From NCBI GenBank assembly GCA_963714125.1, contig OY970234.1, positions 62,001-126,000 on the forward strand: a stretch of 64,000 nt of DNA, written 5' to 3'. This stretch comes from CAWCAW01 sp963714125 (GTDB lineage Bacteria > Actinomycetota > Acidimicrobiia > Acidimicrobiales > UBA8190). Below are positions 8,399 through 17,047 of the stretch, one piece after another. The notes beneath the pieces were generated by a model, which ran no database searches, had not been told where the DNA came from, and saw only the letters and a program-made list of their open reading frames with translations. Made by a program: the position numbers and the translations under genes. The first letter of the stretch is position 1. Every line of letters begins with the position of its first letter.

Positions 8399-8424
8399 GC
8401 GAAGGACCTGATAATATATGGCAT

Positions 8425-9105
8425 ATGACGGGGGCCGAGGCAGAGATCCAGAAGCCCCGACCGCTTGATCGGCGCGCTCGACGTCGTCAGGAGACCATCG
8501 AAGAGATCCTCGACATCGCCGAGGACGTGATGGCCGAAGACGGAGTCAACGGTCTCAGCTTGGCGGAGGTGGCGCGCCGCCTCGGCGTGCAGCCCCCCTC
8601 GCTCTACAAGTACTTCCCATCGCTCATGGCGGTCTATGACGCCATATTTCTCCGCGGCCAGCTTGAGCACCTCGAGGTCATGCGTCGAGCGATGATGGAT
8701 GCAAAACCTGGACTGGACTCCTTGACGGCGGGGCTGGAAGCCAGTGGGCGGTGGTTGCTCGCGCACCGGCCGACGGCACAGCTCATGTTCTGGCGCCCCG
8801 TCCCGAGCTTTGAGCCCTCCGCCGAAGCCTTTGCCCCGAGTGTCGACATGGTGGCCATCCAGCGCGCCGCTATCGCCGACGCAGTCGCCGCCGGACAACT
8901 CGGTCCAGAAGTCAACGCCGATGAGGCCGTGTACCTCCTCTCGACGCTCATCGTCGGGGTACTCAGTCAAGCCATGGCGAATGAGCCCGACCTCGAATGG
9001 GGACAGGGTCGATTCACCTCCATGTTCCCGAAGCTGATGGAGCTCTTCGCGGCCGCCTATCCCGTTTCCGCCTCAGGATCGAAGCAAAGCAGCAGAGACC
9101 GCTGA
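8425..9105 (+). CDS. TetR-family transcriptional regulator
   Basis: A 226-residue one-component regulator. The N-terminal helix-turn-helix covers about residues 20-65 (LAEVARRLGVQPPSLYKYF is the recognition part), followed by an all-helical ligand domain with a WRP segment and a VYLLSTLIVGVLSQAM helix in the C-terminal half, as in TetR_C domains of actinobacterial regulators. It is divergent from the SRPBCC-cupin-MBL operon, so it probably represses that operon and itself. No Shine-Dalgarno sits close to the ATG. Confidence 0.9.
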   Translation: MTGAEAEIQKPRPLDRRARRRQETIEEILDIAEDVMAEDGVNGLSLAEVARRLGVQPPSLYKYFPSLMAVYDAIFLRGQLEHLEVMRRAMMDAKPGLDSLTAGLEASGRWLLAHRPTAQLMFWRPVPSFEPSAEAFAPSVDMVAIQRAAIADAVAAGQLGPEVNADEAVYLLSTLIVGVLSQAMANEPDLEWGQGRFTSMFPKLMELFAAAYPVSASGSKQSSRDR

Positions 9106-9243
9106 CTTCTTGGCCCATCGTTCAGATCCGATTCGGTCCCGCCTCAAAAGCGGGAATGATCTGAGGCAGAGGGGTTTGAATGACGACGCTCTACCTGTCC
9201 CCCGCCCGAGCAACTCCTTAGGCCACGACGTCCACCGCCACGA

Positions 9244-10530
9244 TTACGGCGTGACTGCCCTTCCTGCGGCGTCGTCAGGGACCGCGATGCGCGCCCGTCG
9301 GACGAGCCCAGCGGCCTCATGACTAGACCTGGGAATGCCACCAGCCTTCGCCATCTCGATGACAAAGTCCGTCGCCGCCTTCACGCCATTGATGAACAAC
9401 GTGTTCTGTTGGTCTTGGGTCAGGTGGAAGTCCGTAGCCGTGAGACCACCGTTGTCCACGAAGATTGTTCGTCCCGCCGTGGTGTCATCGACCTCGTAAG
9501 CATCCCATTCGTTCATCATGGTGCGAATACAGTGAATCGCCACCGGGATGGCCGACCCTTGGCACGCTTGAGTAGCTGGAAACTCCGTTTGAAGAGATGA
9601 CAACTTGATGCCGATGGTAGGCCAACGTGGTGCGCCGTCAGTGCGGTCAAAGGCATCGATCGGGAAGTTGCGCAGCATGCCACCGTCTACCCAAGTGACC
9701 GTCCCACCCTCAAAGTGCTGTCGCACTGACTTTCCTCCCGGGGCGGGAATGGTGACGGTCGTCTCCTGGGCCGTAAAGGTCACGGGTTCGAAAAAAAACG
9801 GGATCGACATCGACGCCCGCACCGCTGCAATGACGTCCTGTTCTGCGGGGTCGACGCCATAAACGTCGTAGTCCCACGGCAATCGAGCAAGTTCCCCGCG
9901 AGTGACGTCCGAGGTGTGCACGAGCAATCGATACGCGTGACCGTCAGGCAGACTCTCAGGGTGGTCGTCGAGTCTGAGGCTCAGATCGCCGAAGTTCCTG
10001 ATCCCGAGATCGCCTTCAAGAATTGGCTCCAGCCACTGGCGCAGGTAGTCGCCGGAGTAGATCCCCATGTTGTGAGACAAGATGGCGGCGTCAGCCACGG
10101 CGCTTCCCACCCTTCCCCCTTGGTGGTCCAGGAAGTGATGGATTCGCCCCTCAGGCATGAACTTGGAGAAGTCCAACGATCCGAGATAGCGACGAAGCTC
10201 GGTCATCGGGTGATTGGTTGGATCATTTTTCTGCCTGATCGCCGAGATCAGCGCGGCAGCAATAGCACCGGCACTCGTCCCAGCGATGGCACGAAAGGCG
10301 TAGCCGGCTTCGTTGAGTACGAGCACGGCCCCTACCAAGCCAATCCCTTTTACCCCGCCGCCTTCCAACGCGAGATCGGCGATAAGGCGGGGCTCGGCGT
10401 CGGGAGGATCGCGCCAACCGTCTTTTGTCCGCAAGATCTCCGATGCTTGGTCGAACTCGCTTTGCAACTGCGGGTCTCGCTGGTAACCGCACAGCTGATT
10501 CTCGTCAATCGAGATTGGGACTTCGGCCAC
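9244..10530 (-). CDS. Patatin-like phospholipase
   Basis: A Ser-Asp dyad acyl hydrolase acting on phospholipids or other acyl esters. The oxyanion motif GGGVKG is at about residues 57-62, the nucleophile elbow GTSAG at about 84-88, and the catalytic DGG in WVDGGMLRNFP in the last third. The 428 residues are normal for a bacterial patatin. No signal peptide was seen, so it is probably cytosolic or secreted by another route. GTG start with AGGAGG upstream. A 6-bp hairpin near 9140 lies beyond its 3' end without a T run. Confidence 0.9.
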   Translation of the reverse strand: MAEVPISIDENQLCGYQRDPQLQSEFDQASEILRTKDGWRDPPDAEPRLIADLALEGGGVKGIGLVGAVLVLNEAGYAFRAIAGTSAGAIAAALISAIRQKNDPTNHPMTELRRYLGSLDFSKFMPEGRIHHFLDHQGGRVGSAVADAAILSHNMGIYSGDYLRQWLEPILEGDLGIRNFGDLSLRLDDHPESLPDGHAYRLLVHTSDVTRGELARLPWDYDVYGVDPAEQDVIAAVRASMSIPFFFEPVTFTAQETTVTIPAPGGKSVRQHFEGGTVTWVDGGMLRNFPIDAFDRTDGAPRWPTIGIKLSSLQTEFPATQACQGSAIPVAIHCIRTMMNEWDAYEVDDTTAGRTIFVDNGGLTATDFHLTQDQQNTLFINGVKAATDFVIEMAKAGGIPRSSHEAAGLVRRARIAVPDDAAGRAVTP

Positions 10531-10864
10531 AGTGGTTCCTCCTTACGGTCCCGCCGCTTGCTACAGCTAGCCAGCGATGGCATGACCCCGCTTCGTGCGT
10601 CGCAGAGAAAAGTCCACACACGAGCGGCGCCGGCAGCGTCCTATCTTCCTGTGACAACAAGAGGTGCAAGAGGTCTCGTTTGATACATAGTCGAACAATA
10701 ACGCTGGGGGTCGTACCGCTCGGCCGTGGCTGGGCCTATGCAAACGGCGTTTGACGTGGCGGCTGATGACGGGTCTGAATACGTAAAGAAGTTGGGATAC
10801 CCCTCTACGTGATGACCGTGCCGGTGGCCCGGCCCCGCAGCAGCTGACGCATCCTCACGGCTTG
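10531..10864. other. Intergenic stretch without a supported gene
   Basis: Between the patatin gene and the FtsX-type permease gene, both on the minus strand. It must hold the patatin promoter but I cannot place one convincingly. A 75-codon minus-strand frame (10868-10641) starts with a GTG overlapping the permease stop by four bases. It has no ribosome-binding site and no recognisable content, so I do not call it. Confidence 0.5.
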
Positions 10865-13300
10865 TCACTCAGTGCGTAACACGACCGCGGGCCTAGACCG
10901 TATGACCCGGCGTGCTGGCCAAATCGCCACCACGATGGCCACAACCAAGAAGACCGGAATGGTGAGCAGGATCACGGTCAGCCAAAACGGGGCCACGTAG
11001 ACCAACGGGACCCGGTCGGCAACGCCGGCCCAGGCCCATCGGGCTACCACCACCCCTAGGGGGAGACCGACCACCAACCCCACCGCCGCGATGATGACGG
11101 ACTGGGAAAACACGACCAGCCGGGTTCCTCCACTGTCGAGGCCGATGGCGCGCAGTACAGCGAACTCCCGACGGCGGGAGCGGCCCGACACGACAAGGAC
11201 ATACGCGAGGGCTGCGATGGCCAAAGCGCCCAGACTGATGCCGAGTAGGTTGGGTAACAGCTCCACATTCTGAAGGTTGATCAACTCCAGAGGGATTGTC
11301 GGTGGGTTCACGTTCGAACCCAGGAGCGAGTTCATTCCCCCCAACGCGTTGTCGAAGCGGATGTCCGGATTCGGACCGGGAGGCAAGTTCTGGTACTGCT
11401 GCACGTACTCGGCGACGGCCAGCGCCATCGATTCCTCGCCAGCGGACTCCGGGAAGCGCACGACCACCAACTCGTCGGGCGAGGCGGCTGAGTTAGGAGG
11501 TACCAGCGCGTCAAACTCGCGTGGGGTCAGCCACAGCCCCTCGTCGAACTCCGAATGCACGTCGGCCGGCAAAAGCGCTTCGCCCACGATGTGCACGCGG
11601 GCCTGGTGGGCGACAGTGACCCAGTTCCCAATATGCACACCCAGTAGCTCGGCCGTGCCCGGCCCGATATCGGCTTCATTGTCAGCGTGCGGTGGCCGTC
11701 CTCTCAAAGTGGTGAGGGAAATCGGAGGAGACTGCCGTCCGTCATCGAGGACGGAGTAGGCGGGGACACCCACGCCATTGATGTCGACCTCGTCGCGTCG
11801 AACAACGGCGAGTGCTGACCCCGGTGCCGCTCGTCCCACCTGAGCGAGCAGCTGCGGTGTCACCGAGGTGGGCGTCAGCGCATCCGGTGGCGGCGCCACG
11901 GTGATCCCCCAGCTCACTCCCACGAGTCGAGGATTAGCCAGCGTCGTGCGAATGGCGTGATCCACCGTCAGAGCACTGACGACACCGACCACACCCACGA
12001 TCGCCCCGACCAGCGCGGGAAAAGTGGGGACACTTCTGCGGCCCGAGCCGCGTTCAATGGCCAACTGGGCGCCCAGCCCGACTGGTAAGGGGGCGTTGCG
12101 ACGCAGCCACGTCGCCACGACTGAGCTCCGACGCTCCACCTGGCGGACTTCCCGGCGCGCCGTAAGGAGTCCCGTGACCCACGTAGCCCCGACGAGGACG
12201 ACCAGTGTCACCGCTAGGCCGATTGCGAGGACAAGCCAGTCGGCGTGGATACCGACATCGGGATCGATGTCGCGGGCCTCACCGATAGGAAATAACGGCG
12301 ACAGCGCGATGGCCCCCACGCCCGCCACCAGCGCAGAGCCCACCACGGCGGGAAGATGCGACAGGACCGCGGCGTTGGCGATGTCACGCCTCGTCATCCC
12401 CATGGCCCGAAGCGCACTGGCGTCCTGGCCGACGAGCGAAGCGGACCGCAGGAGCACCTGAGCTACCAGGAGGCCACCCGCCAGCGCTATGGCAGCGGCA
12501 AGCATCGACAACGACAGGCGCTCGACGGCCAACGTCGTGGTGACCCGGCGGCTCGCACTGTACAGATCCAGTACGGGCACACCGGGCGCCACCAACGCGT
12601 TGGCATCCCGGCGTAGCGCCGCCATGCCTGCCTCGCCGTGGCGGAGCCGAACCATGGCGTTGTCGAGGAGGAACATGTCACTGCGGTAGTGGGCGATCAC
12701 ACCGGGAGATACCAGCGCCCCGGGAGAAAAAAGGAATTCGTCGATGTCGCGCACGACGCCGGTGATGTGCAGGTCCACCTTGGCCCCGAGCGCCGGACCC
12801 GAGGTGTCGGGCTGGTTCGGTGCGTAGGCCGTAAAGGGGACCACGTCCCCCACCGTCAGGTGCTCGACCTCCGCCACCTGTTCGTCGACGACCATCTCGT
12901 CATCGGACTTGGGGTTGAACATGCGCCCCGACAGGACCACGGGCCGGTCCACCGTGCCCAGCCACCGGCCGTCGTCGGACCCAAAGAGAATGGCGGACTG
13001 CCCACCCGTTGTCCCGAACATGAGGTCCCAGGGCGCCAGCTGGGCCACTTCGGGCCGATGTTCGAGAGCGGTCCAGCTGGGGTTAGCGTCGCCGACCTGG
13101 CTGGCGAACACCACCGCATCCATGGCATTTGTGGTCGACTCAAGGCGGCTGAGCGCCGTATCGGTACGACGGGCGCCGGCGGCGGCCGCCATGGCCAGGG
13201 CCGAGGTGAGTCCGGCCAACAAAGCAAGGACGAGCAGCGACCGCCACCGTCTCCGCATGTCGCTGCCGGCCCAGATAGCTGCGCCGCGCCAAGTGTCCAC
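10865..13300 (-). CDS. FtsX-like ABC transporter permease
   Basis: An 811-residue integral membrane protein of the MacB/FtsX superfamily. There is an N-terminal membrane segment (WRSLLVLALLAGLTSALAMAA), then a large extracellular MacB-like region. A first FtsX domain with three helices lies near residues 250-370, a second external region follows, and the last FtsX domain (ending FLVVAIVVAIWPARRVIRSRPA) is at the C terminus. No ABC ATPase gene is adjacent, so its nucleotide-binding partner must be encoded elsewhere. Start is GTG at 13300. Family role: mechanotransmission or lipid/lipoprotein handling; the substrate is unknown. Confidence 0.88.
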   Translation of the reverse strand: MDTWRGAAIWAGSDMRRRWRSLLVLALLAGLTSALAMAAAAGARRTDTALSRLESTTNAMDAVVFASQVGDANPSWTALEHRPEVAQLAPWDLMFGTTGGQSAILFGSDDGRWLGTVDRPVVLSGRMFNPKSDDEMVVDEQVAEVEHLTVGDVVPFTAYAPNQPDTSGPALGAKVDLHITGVVRDIDEFLFSPGALVSPGVIAHYRSDMFLLDNAMVRLRHGEAGMAALRRDANALVAPGVPVLDLYSASRRVTTTLAVERLSLSMLAAAIALAGGLLVAQVLLRSASLVGQDASALRAMGMTRRDIANAAVLSHLPAVVGSALVAGVGAIALSPLFPIGEARDIDPDVGIHADWLVLAIGLAVTLVVLVGATWVTGLLTARREVRQVERRSSVVATWLRRNAPLPVGLGAQLAIERGSGRRSVPTFPALVGAIVGVVGVVSALTVDHAIRTTLANPRLVGVSWGITVAPPPDALTPTSVTPQLLAQVGRAAPGSALAVVRRDEVDINGVGVPAYSVLDDGRQSPPISLTTLRGRPPHADNEADIGPGTAELLGVHIGNWVTVAHQARVHIVGEALLPADVHSEFDEGLWLTPREFDALVPPNSAASPDELVVVRFPESAGEESMALAVAEYVQQYQNLPPGPNPDIRFDNALGGMNSLLGSNVNPPTIPLELINLQNVELLPNLLGISLGALAIAALAYVLVVSGRSRRREFAVLRAIGLDSGGTRLVVFSQSVIIAAVGLVVGLPLGVVVARWAWAGVADRVPLVYVAPFWLTVILLTIPVFLVVAIVVAIWPARRVIRSRPAVVLRTE

Positions 13301-13428
13301 GAAGGCAACGTACGGGAGGAAGGTCGTGTCTACAAGAGTGCTGTCACCTGCGGTCCAGGCGTGTCAACACGACAGGCACTGGGGTGACGGCACAGGCTCC
13401 GATGGCTGGCCCGCCTATGGCAGGCTTT

Positions 13429-14535
13429 CTAACTCGACCTCAATGAGGGGGCCGGACCGCGCACGGCCACGCCGTCACGCCCGGCGCGTTTGACCTCGTA
13501 AAGGGCAAAGTCAGCGTCGTCAAACAGCTGCTCCACCGTGGGTACGTACTGGTCGAGCCCGCTCACGCCAACGCTGACGGTGACGGGGACTTCGATGGCC
13601 ACCGCAACACTCTGACGAATCCGCTCAGCCAGGGCTACAGCTTCAGATGGCTGGGCGTCGGGCAGAACGATGGCGAATTCGTCGCCACCCAGCCGACCCA
13701 CCATGTCGAAAGACCGCACGTTGGCACGGAGCACGGCGCCGACGGCGGCCAGCAGTCGATCGCCGACAAGATGTCCGTAGGTGTCGTTGACGGATTTGAA
13801 TTGGTCCACATCGATCATCATGAGGCTCAAGCGACGGTCACCTCGGAGAGCGCGAGCGATCTCTTCCTCAACCCGCTGACGAAACACGCGGCGAACAGCA
13901 CACCCGGTGAGTTCATCGGTGGCCGCCAAAAGCGCAATCGTGTCGAGAAGCTGGCGCTCATGTCGTTCAATGCGACTTCGATTCACCGAGGCCGCGACAC
14001 ACAGGACTGAGGCACCGGCGAGAACAGCAAAGAACATGAAGGAACGCTCCTGGGTAATAGCTCCTTCGCTGTCGGTCGTGGCCACTAAGGCCGCGGAGGC
14101 AAGGGCCGAGAGCCCGCACAGGGCTGCCGCTTTGGGTGTGAACATGAGTGCGGCATAGATGAGCGGGAGAAAGAGAAGAACCAAGATGGGACTGTTGGGG
14201 CCGAGGTCGAGGATCGTCACGCCCGCAACCGCGAATGCGGAGAGGACCGTCCACGCCACCGAGTACGTCGCCCTCCATGGTTTCGAGGCCACCGTCGGCG
14301 CCAAGGCGATTCCTAGCAACGCAATGACAAACCACAAGCTGACCACGATCCATAACACCGGCCGGTGGGGATTGTGGGGCGTCAATGCCAGGTAGGCCAA
14401 GACCACTACCGTCTCGGCCAGAAAGACGCCAAACCCGATCCGCATGTGGGTGAGCCAGAACCGGCGCTGGGCCGCCTGGCCGCTTTGGGCCTCGGGGGTC
14501 ACGCTCGCTCGCGTCTCTGTCTCCTCGGATTCCAT
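13429..14535 (-). CDS. Membrane-anchored diguanylate cyclase (GGDEF)
   Basis: Predicted to make cyclic di-GMP from two GTP. The N-terminal 190 residues contain about six hydrophobic helices, a membrane sensor resembling no named domain I recognise. The GGDEF domain begins at ATDELTGCAVRRVF, carries the DVDQFKSVNDTYGH motif and an intact GGDEF signature (RLGGDEFA), and ends near the C terminus. There is no EAL domain. No clear RxxD inhibitory site was seen in the residues before GGDEF. ATG at 14535 is without a strong ribosome-binding site. It stands alone on the minus strand. Confidence 0.93.
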   Translation of the reverse strand: MESEETETRASVTPEAQSGQAAQRRFWLTHMRIGFGVFLAETVVVLAYLALTPHNPHRPVLWIVVSLWFVIALLGIALAPTVASKPWRATYSVAWTVLSAFAVAGVTILDLGPNSPILVLLFLPLIYAALMFTPKAAALCGLSALASAALVATTDSEGAITQERSFMFFAVLAGASVLCVAASVNRSRIERHERQLLDTIALLAATDELTGCAVRRVFRQRVEEEIARALRGDRRLSLMMIDVDQFKSVNDTYGHLVGDRLLAAVGAVLRANVRSFDMVGRLGGDEFAIVLPDAQPSEAVALAERIRQSVAVAIEVPVTVSVGVSGLDQYVPTVEQLFDDADFALYEVKRAGRDGVAVRGPAPSLRSS

Positions 14536-14607
14536 GCGCGCAGCAGCCCTCTGTGTCCGCCTAGCGGGGGTATCGACCGAAACGACGTGGGAGCTTTAGA
14601 AGGGATT

Positions 14608-14698
14608 GCCCAAAAGCACAGGTGAAATCGGGGAAACAACCCGGGAGACCGGCGGGAACCCCAGCGGGCTCGCAAGGACGGGGCGAAATGCCGCGGGC
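14608..14698. other. GC-rich segment with nested hairpins, possible structured RNA
   Basis: The 166-base gap between the DHFR-like gene and the diguanylate cyclase gene contains a CCGG-GAGA-CCGG hairpin (14641-14652), enclosed by GGGG (14630-14633) and CCCC (14659-14662), then a GGC-GAAAT-GCC hairpin near 14682. Several GNRA-like loops are present. It may be a structured RNA or simply GC-rich leader. Direction is unclear because the GNRA loops read on the plus strand while both neighbours are on the minus strand. Confidence 0.3.
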
Positions 14699-14701
14699 GG
14701 G

Positions 14702-15238
14702 TCAGGTCCCGCGTCGGAAGTCGACCAACAGGTAGCCGGTGGGCGAGGTGACGTTGCGGGTCATTGAAAGCCGCATGGAGGCGCCCCTGTCGAAGAGCTT
14801 GCGACCGCTCATCTGTAGGGACGGGGAAACCACGAGGCGAAGCACATCGACCAGACCTTCTTCGAGAAGCGACTGCGTCAGGCTGATGCTGCCGTGGAGC
14901 CCGATGTCGCCGCCCGGCTGTTGCTTGAGCTCGGTGACGAACGAGGCGACGTTCCCCTCCACAACAGCGGCGTGCTCCCAACTCGGGTCCAGGGGGCTGG
15001 AGGTCGCCACGAACTTTTGGGTTCCGTTGATGAAACTGGCGAACGGTTCGATCTCACTGGTCGGCCAAAATCGCGCCCAGTCATCGTACGTACGCCGACC
15101 CAACAGCACCACGTCCTGAGCGGCGATGACACTTCTGAGGTTCTCCTGCATCACCTCGTCGAATTCGAGGATGAACGCGTCGGGATCCTCGGCCACTCCG
15201 TCGAGCGAAAGCAGCTCGTAAGCCACTACATCACGCAT
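14702..15238 (-). CDS. Dihydrofolate reductase-family (RibD C-terminal domain) protein
   Basis: A 178-residue NADPH-type reductase fold related to the RibD C-terminal domain; such stand-alone proteins are common in actinobacteria and mostly uncharacterised. Visible hallmarks are the opening VAYELLSLDGVAEDP, the LLGRRTYDDWARFWP segment, the dinucleotide-binding-like GGDIGLHGSISLTQSLLEEGLVD stretch and the terminal RLVVSP-to-GRKLFD segment. AGGAG precedes the ATG by 8 bases. It is not a true folA, since the folate-site residues are not apparent. Confidence 0.85.
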   Translation of the reverse strand: MRDVVAYELLSLDGVAEDPDAFILEFDEVMQENLRSVIAAQDVVLLGRRTYDDWARFWPTSEIEPFASFINGTQKFVATSSPLDPSWEHAAVVEGNVASFVTELKQQPGGDIGLHGSISLTQSLLEEGLVDVLRLVVSPSLQMSGRKLFDRGASMRLSMTRNVTSPTGYLLVDFRRGT

Positions 15239-15291
15239 CGTCTGATCTCCTTGGTCGATCTCACCGTATAGACGTTCGGCCGTCTCTGAGA

Positions 15292-16045
15292 TTATTTCTC
15301 GGGAGCCTCAGTGAGCCCAACGGGCTTCTGCCACACCGACACGTGACTGCGGCTTTCACTGGTGAACGGGGCCCGATGCCAATCGGCCCAGCGTTTTCGC
15401 AATCGCAACCCAGCCATGTTGGCCATGAGGTCCAGCTCTGAGGGCCAGACAAAACGGTGCGGGGAGGCGAAGGTTTTGAGCTGACCGTCGATGAGCCACC
15501 AGTGACTGGATACGGCGAGCTGGGCCGCCAGGTCATAGTCCTCCACGCCCACATGGTCGGTCGTGGCCACGAAGACGTAGCGGGTTCCCCCCGGCGCAAG
15601 CCGCTGGATGTCCGGTATGTAGTTCTCGACGACGAAGCAGCCTCCGGGCGCCAAATGAGCAGCTGCGTTGCCGAAGGCGGCCACCTGCTCTTCCTGACTG
15701 GTGAGATTGGTGATGGTGTTGCGCACCAAATAGACCAGGTCGAAGCGGCCGTCCACGGATGTCGTGGCGAAATCACCCACGCGCACCGCTACCTCAGGTC
15801 CTCCTTGACGGTGGAGTTCCTCGACCATGGCCACCGACAGTTCGATGCCGGTCACATGAATTCCCTCGACGGGCCAGTGGCAATGCCACCCGCCCGGTCC
15901 CAATACCGAACTCCAGGGCAGCGCCGGTGGGGGCTAGGTCGGCGAGGAACTCCACGGCCGGGTCCAGTACATCGGGGCGAAAGAGCTCGGGCCAGAGCCT
16001 GGAGTAGTTCCTTGCGATCCACACGTCGAATTGCGTTTCGGCCAC
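15292..16045 (-). pseudogene. Class I SAM-dependent methyltransferase, frameshifted
   Basis: Two minus-strand frames together give one small-molecule methyltransferase. The first part, from GTG at 16045, encodes MAETQFDVW and the SAM-binding segment LEFGIGTGRVALPLARRG. The second, from about 15880 to 15292, continues with IHVTGIELSVAMVEEL, VGDFATT and FDLVYLVRNTITNL. At about 15868-15880 the minus strand reads CGAGGGAATTCATG; removing one base restores a continuous GIHVTGIE. The lesion is therefore a one-base insertion, either real or a sequencing error. Restored length is about 250 residues. The downstream frame has its own ATG but lacks the SAM-binding loop, so it would not be functional alone. 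Confidence 0.8.
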
Positions 16046-16104
16046 GGCAACGAGCCTGGCAACCGGCGCGCCGCCTGGCAAGGGGTTCAACGATTCGGCC
16101 CCGG

Positions 16105-16977
16105 CTAGATCTGCGAAAAGAGCTCCTCGAACCTGGCCTCGTCTCCTTCGTAAGGCGGGTTGGGCCGAGGCCAATGAATCCCGTAGTCGGTGACGCCCGC
16201 TTCCTCGTACTGGCCCACGGCGTCGCGTAGCTCCTCGGCCGACCCGAGGCCAGGTTCGAGCTGCACGCCGGTAAGCACCATGCGAGCTATGTCAGACGGG
16301 TCACGCCCACATTGCTCACAAGCGTCGTCGAGTTGACGCATCTGGGAACGCACGATTGCCACACCCGCTGAAGCCGCCAGTGGATCGTTGCTCTTGGGAT
16401 CGCCGGTGGTCACCCACATCTGACCGAATTTCGCGGCCAGTTGCATCCCTCGCGTTCCGGTGGCGGCGATGGCGAAAGGAGTCCGAGGCTGTTGCACGCA
16501 CCCGGGGATGTTCCGAGCGCCATCGGCTCGGTAGTAGTGGCCGTCGAACGATGTCGACGGTTGGCGAAGCAGGAGGTCGGTGAGCTCCACGAACTCGGCG
16601 AACCGTCCGGCGCGCTCACTCGGAGACCACGGGTCATGGCCGAGCACCGCCGCGTCCCATCCTTCGCCCCCGGCGCCGACGCCGACGGTCAGGCGCCCGG
16701 CGCAGATGTCGTCCAGGCTCATGAGCTCTTTGGCAAAGAGCACGGGATGGCGGAAGTTCGGCGAAGCCACCAGGGTCCCGAGACGGATCCGGGTCGTCAC
16801 CATGGCGGCCGCCGTCAAGGTGGGTATGGCCGCCATCCAGGTCGTGTCGCGTAACGACCGCCAGGCCAGGTGGTCATACGTCCAGGCATGGTCAAAACCA
16901 AGCTCTTCAGCTCGCGCCCAGCGCCGTCTTCCATCTGACCAGCGTTCGTCGCCCAGGATGATCGCCCCGAACCTCAT
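16105..16977 (-). CDS. LLM-class F420-type oxidoreductase
   Basis: A luciferase-like TIM-barrel oxidoreductase, in actinobacteria usually using coenzyme F420. Seen are MRFGAIILGDERW at the start, the AEELGFDHAWTYDHL strand-helix, RIRLGTLVASPNFRHP, the SLDDICAGRLTVGVGAG segment and the C-terminal GVTDYGIHWP. The ATG at 16977 is preferred over an upstream ATG at 17058, because the barrel begins exactly there and the extra 27 residues look unstructured. The length of 290 residues is normal. The substrate is unknown. Confidence 0.87.
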   Translation of the reverse strand: MRFGAIILGDERWSDGRRRWARAEELGFDHAWTYDHLAWRSLRDTTWMAAIPTLTAAAMVTTRIRLGTLVASPNFRHPVLFAKELMSLDDICAGRLTVGVGAGGEGWDAAVLGHDPWSPSERAGRFAEFVELTDLLLRQPSTSFDGHYYRADGARNIPGCVQQPRTPFAIAATGTRGMQLAAKFGQMWVTTGDPKSNDPLAASAGVAIVRSQMRQLDDACEQCGRDPSDIARMVLTGVQLEPGLGSAEELRDAVGQYEEAGVTDYGIHWPRPNPPYEGDEARFEELFSQI

Positions 16978-17047
16978 AGCAACCTCATGAGGGCATTGTG
17001 CCGGGTCGAGGCCGCACCGGTACGCACCTTCCCGTGGGCCTACAAGA

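Noticed and set aside
9136..9160. Rho-independent terminator between tetR and the patatin gene
   Set aside because: A 6-bp hairpin TCCCGC/GCGGGA is present, but there is no T run after it on either strand.
10641..10868. A 75-codon minus-strand frame starting on the permease stop
   Set aside because: The GTGA overlap is tempting, but there is no ribosome-binding site, no hydrophobic or domain feature, and the composition looks random.
14608..14698. A cyclic-di-GMP-I riboswitch
   Set aside because: Only fragments resemble the consensus, spacing is wrong and the orientation would place no gene downstream. Kept only as a possible structured segment.
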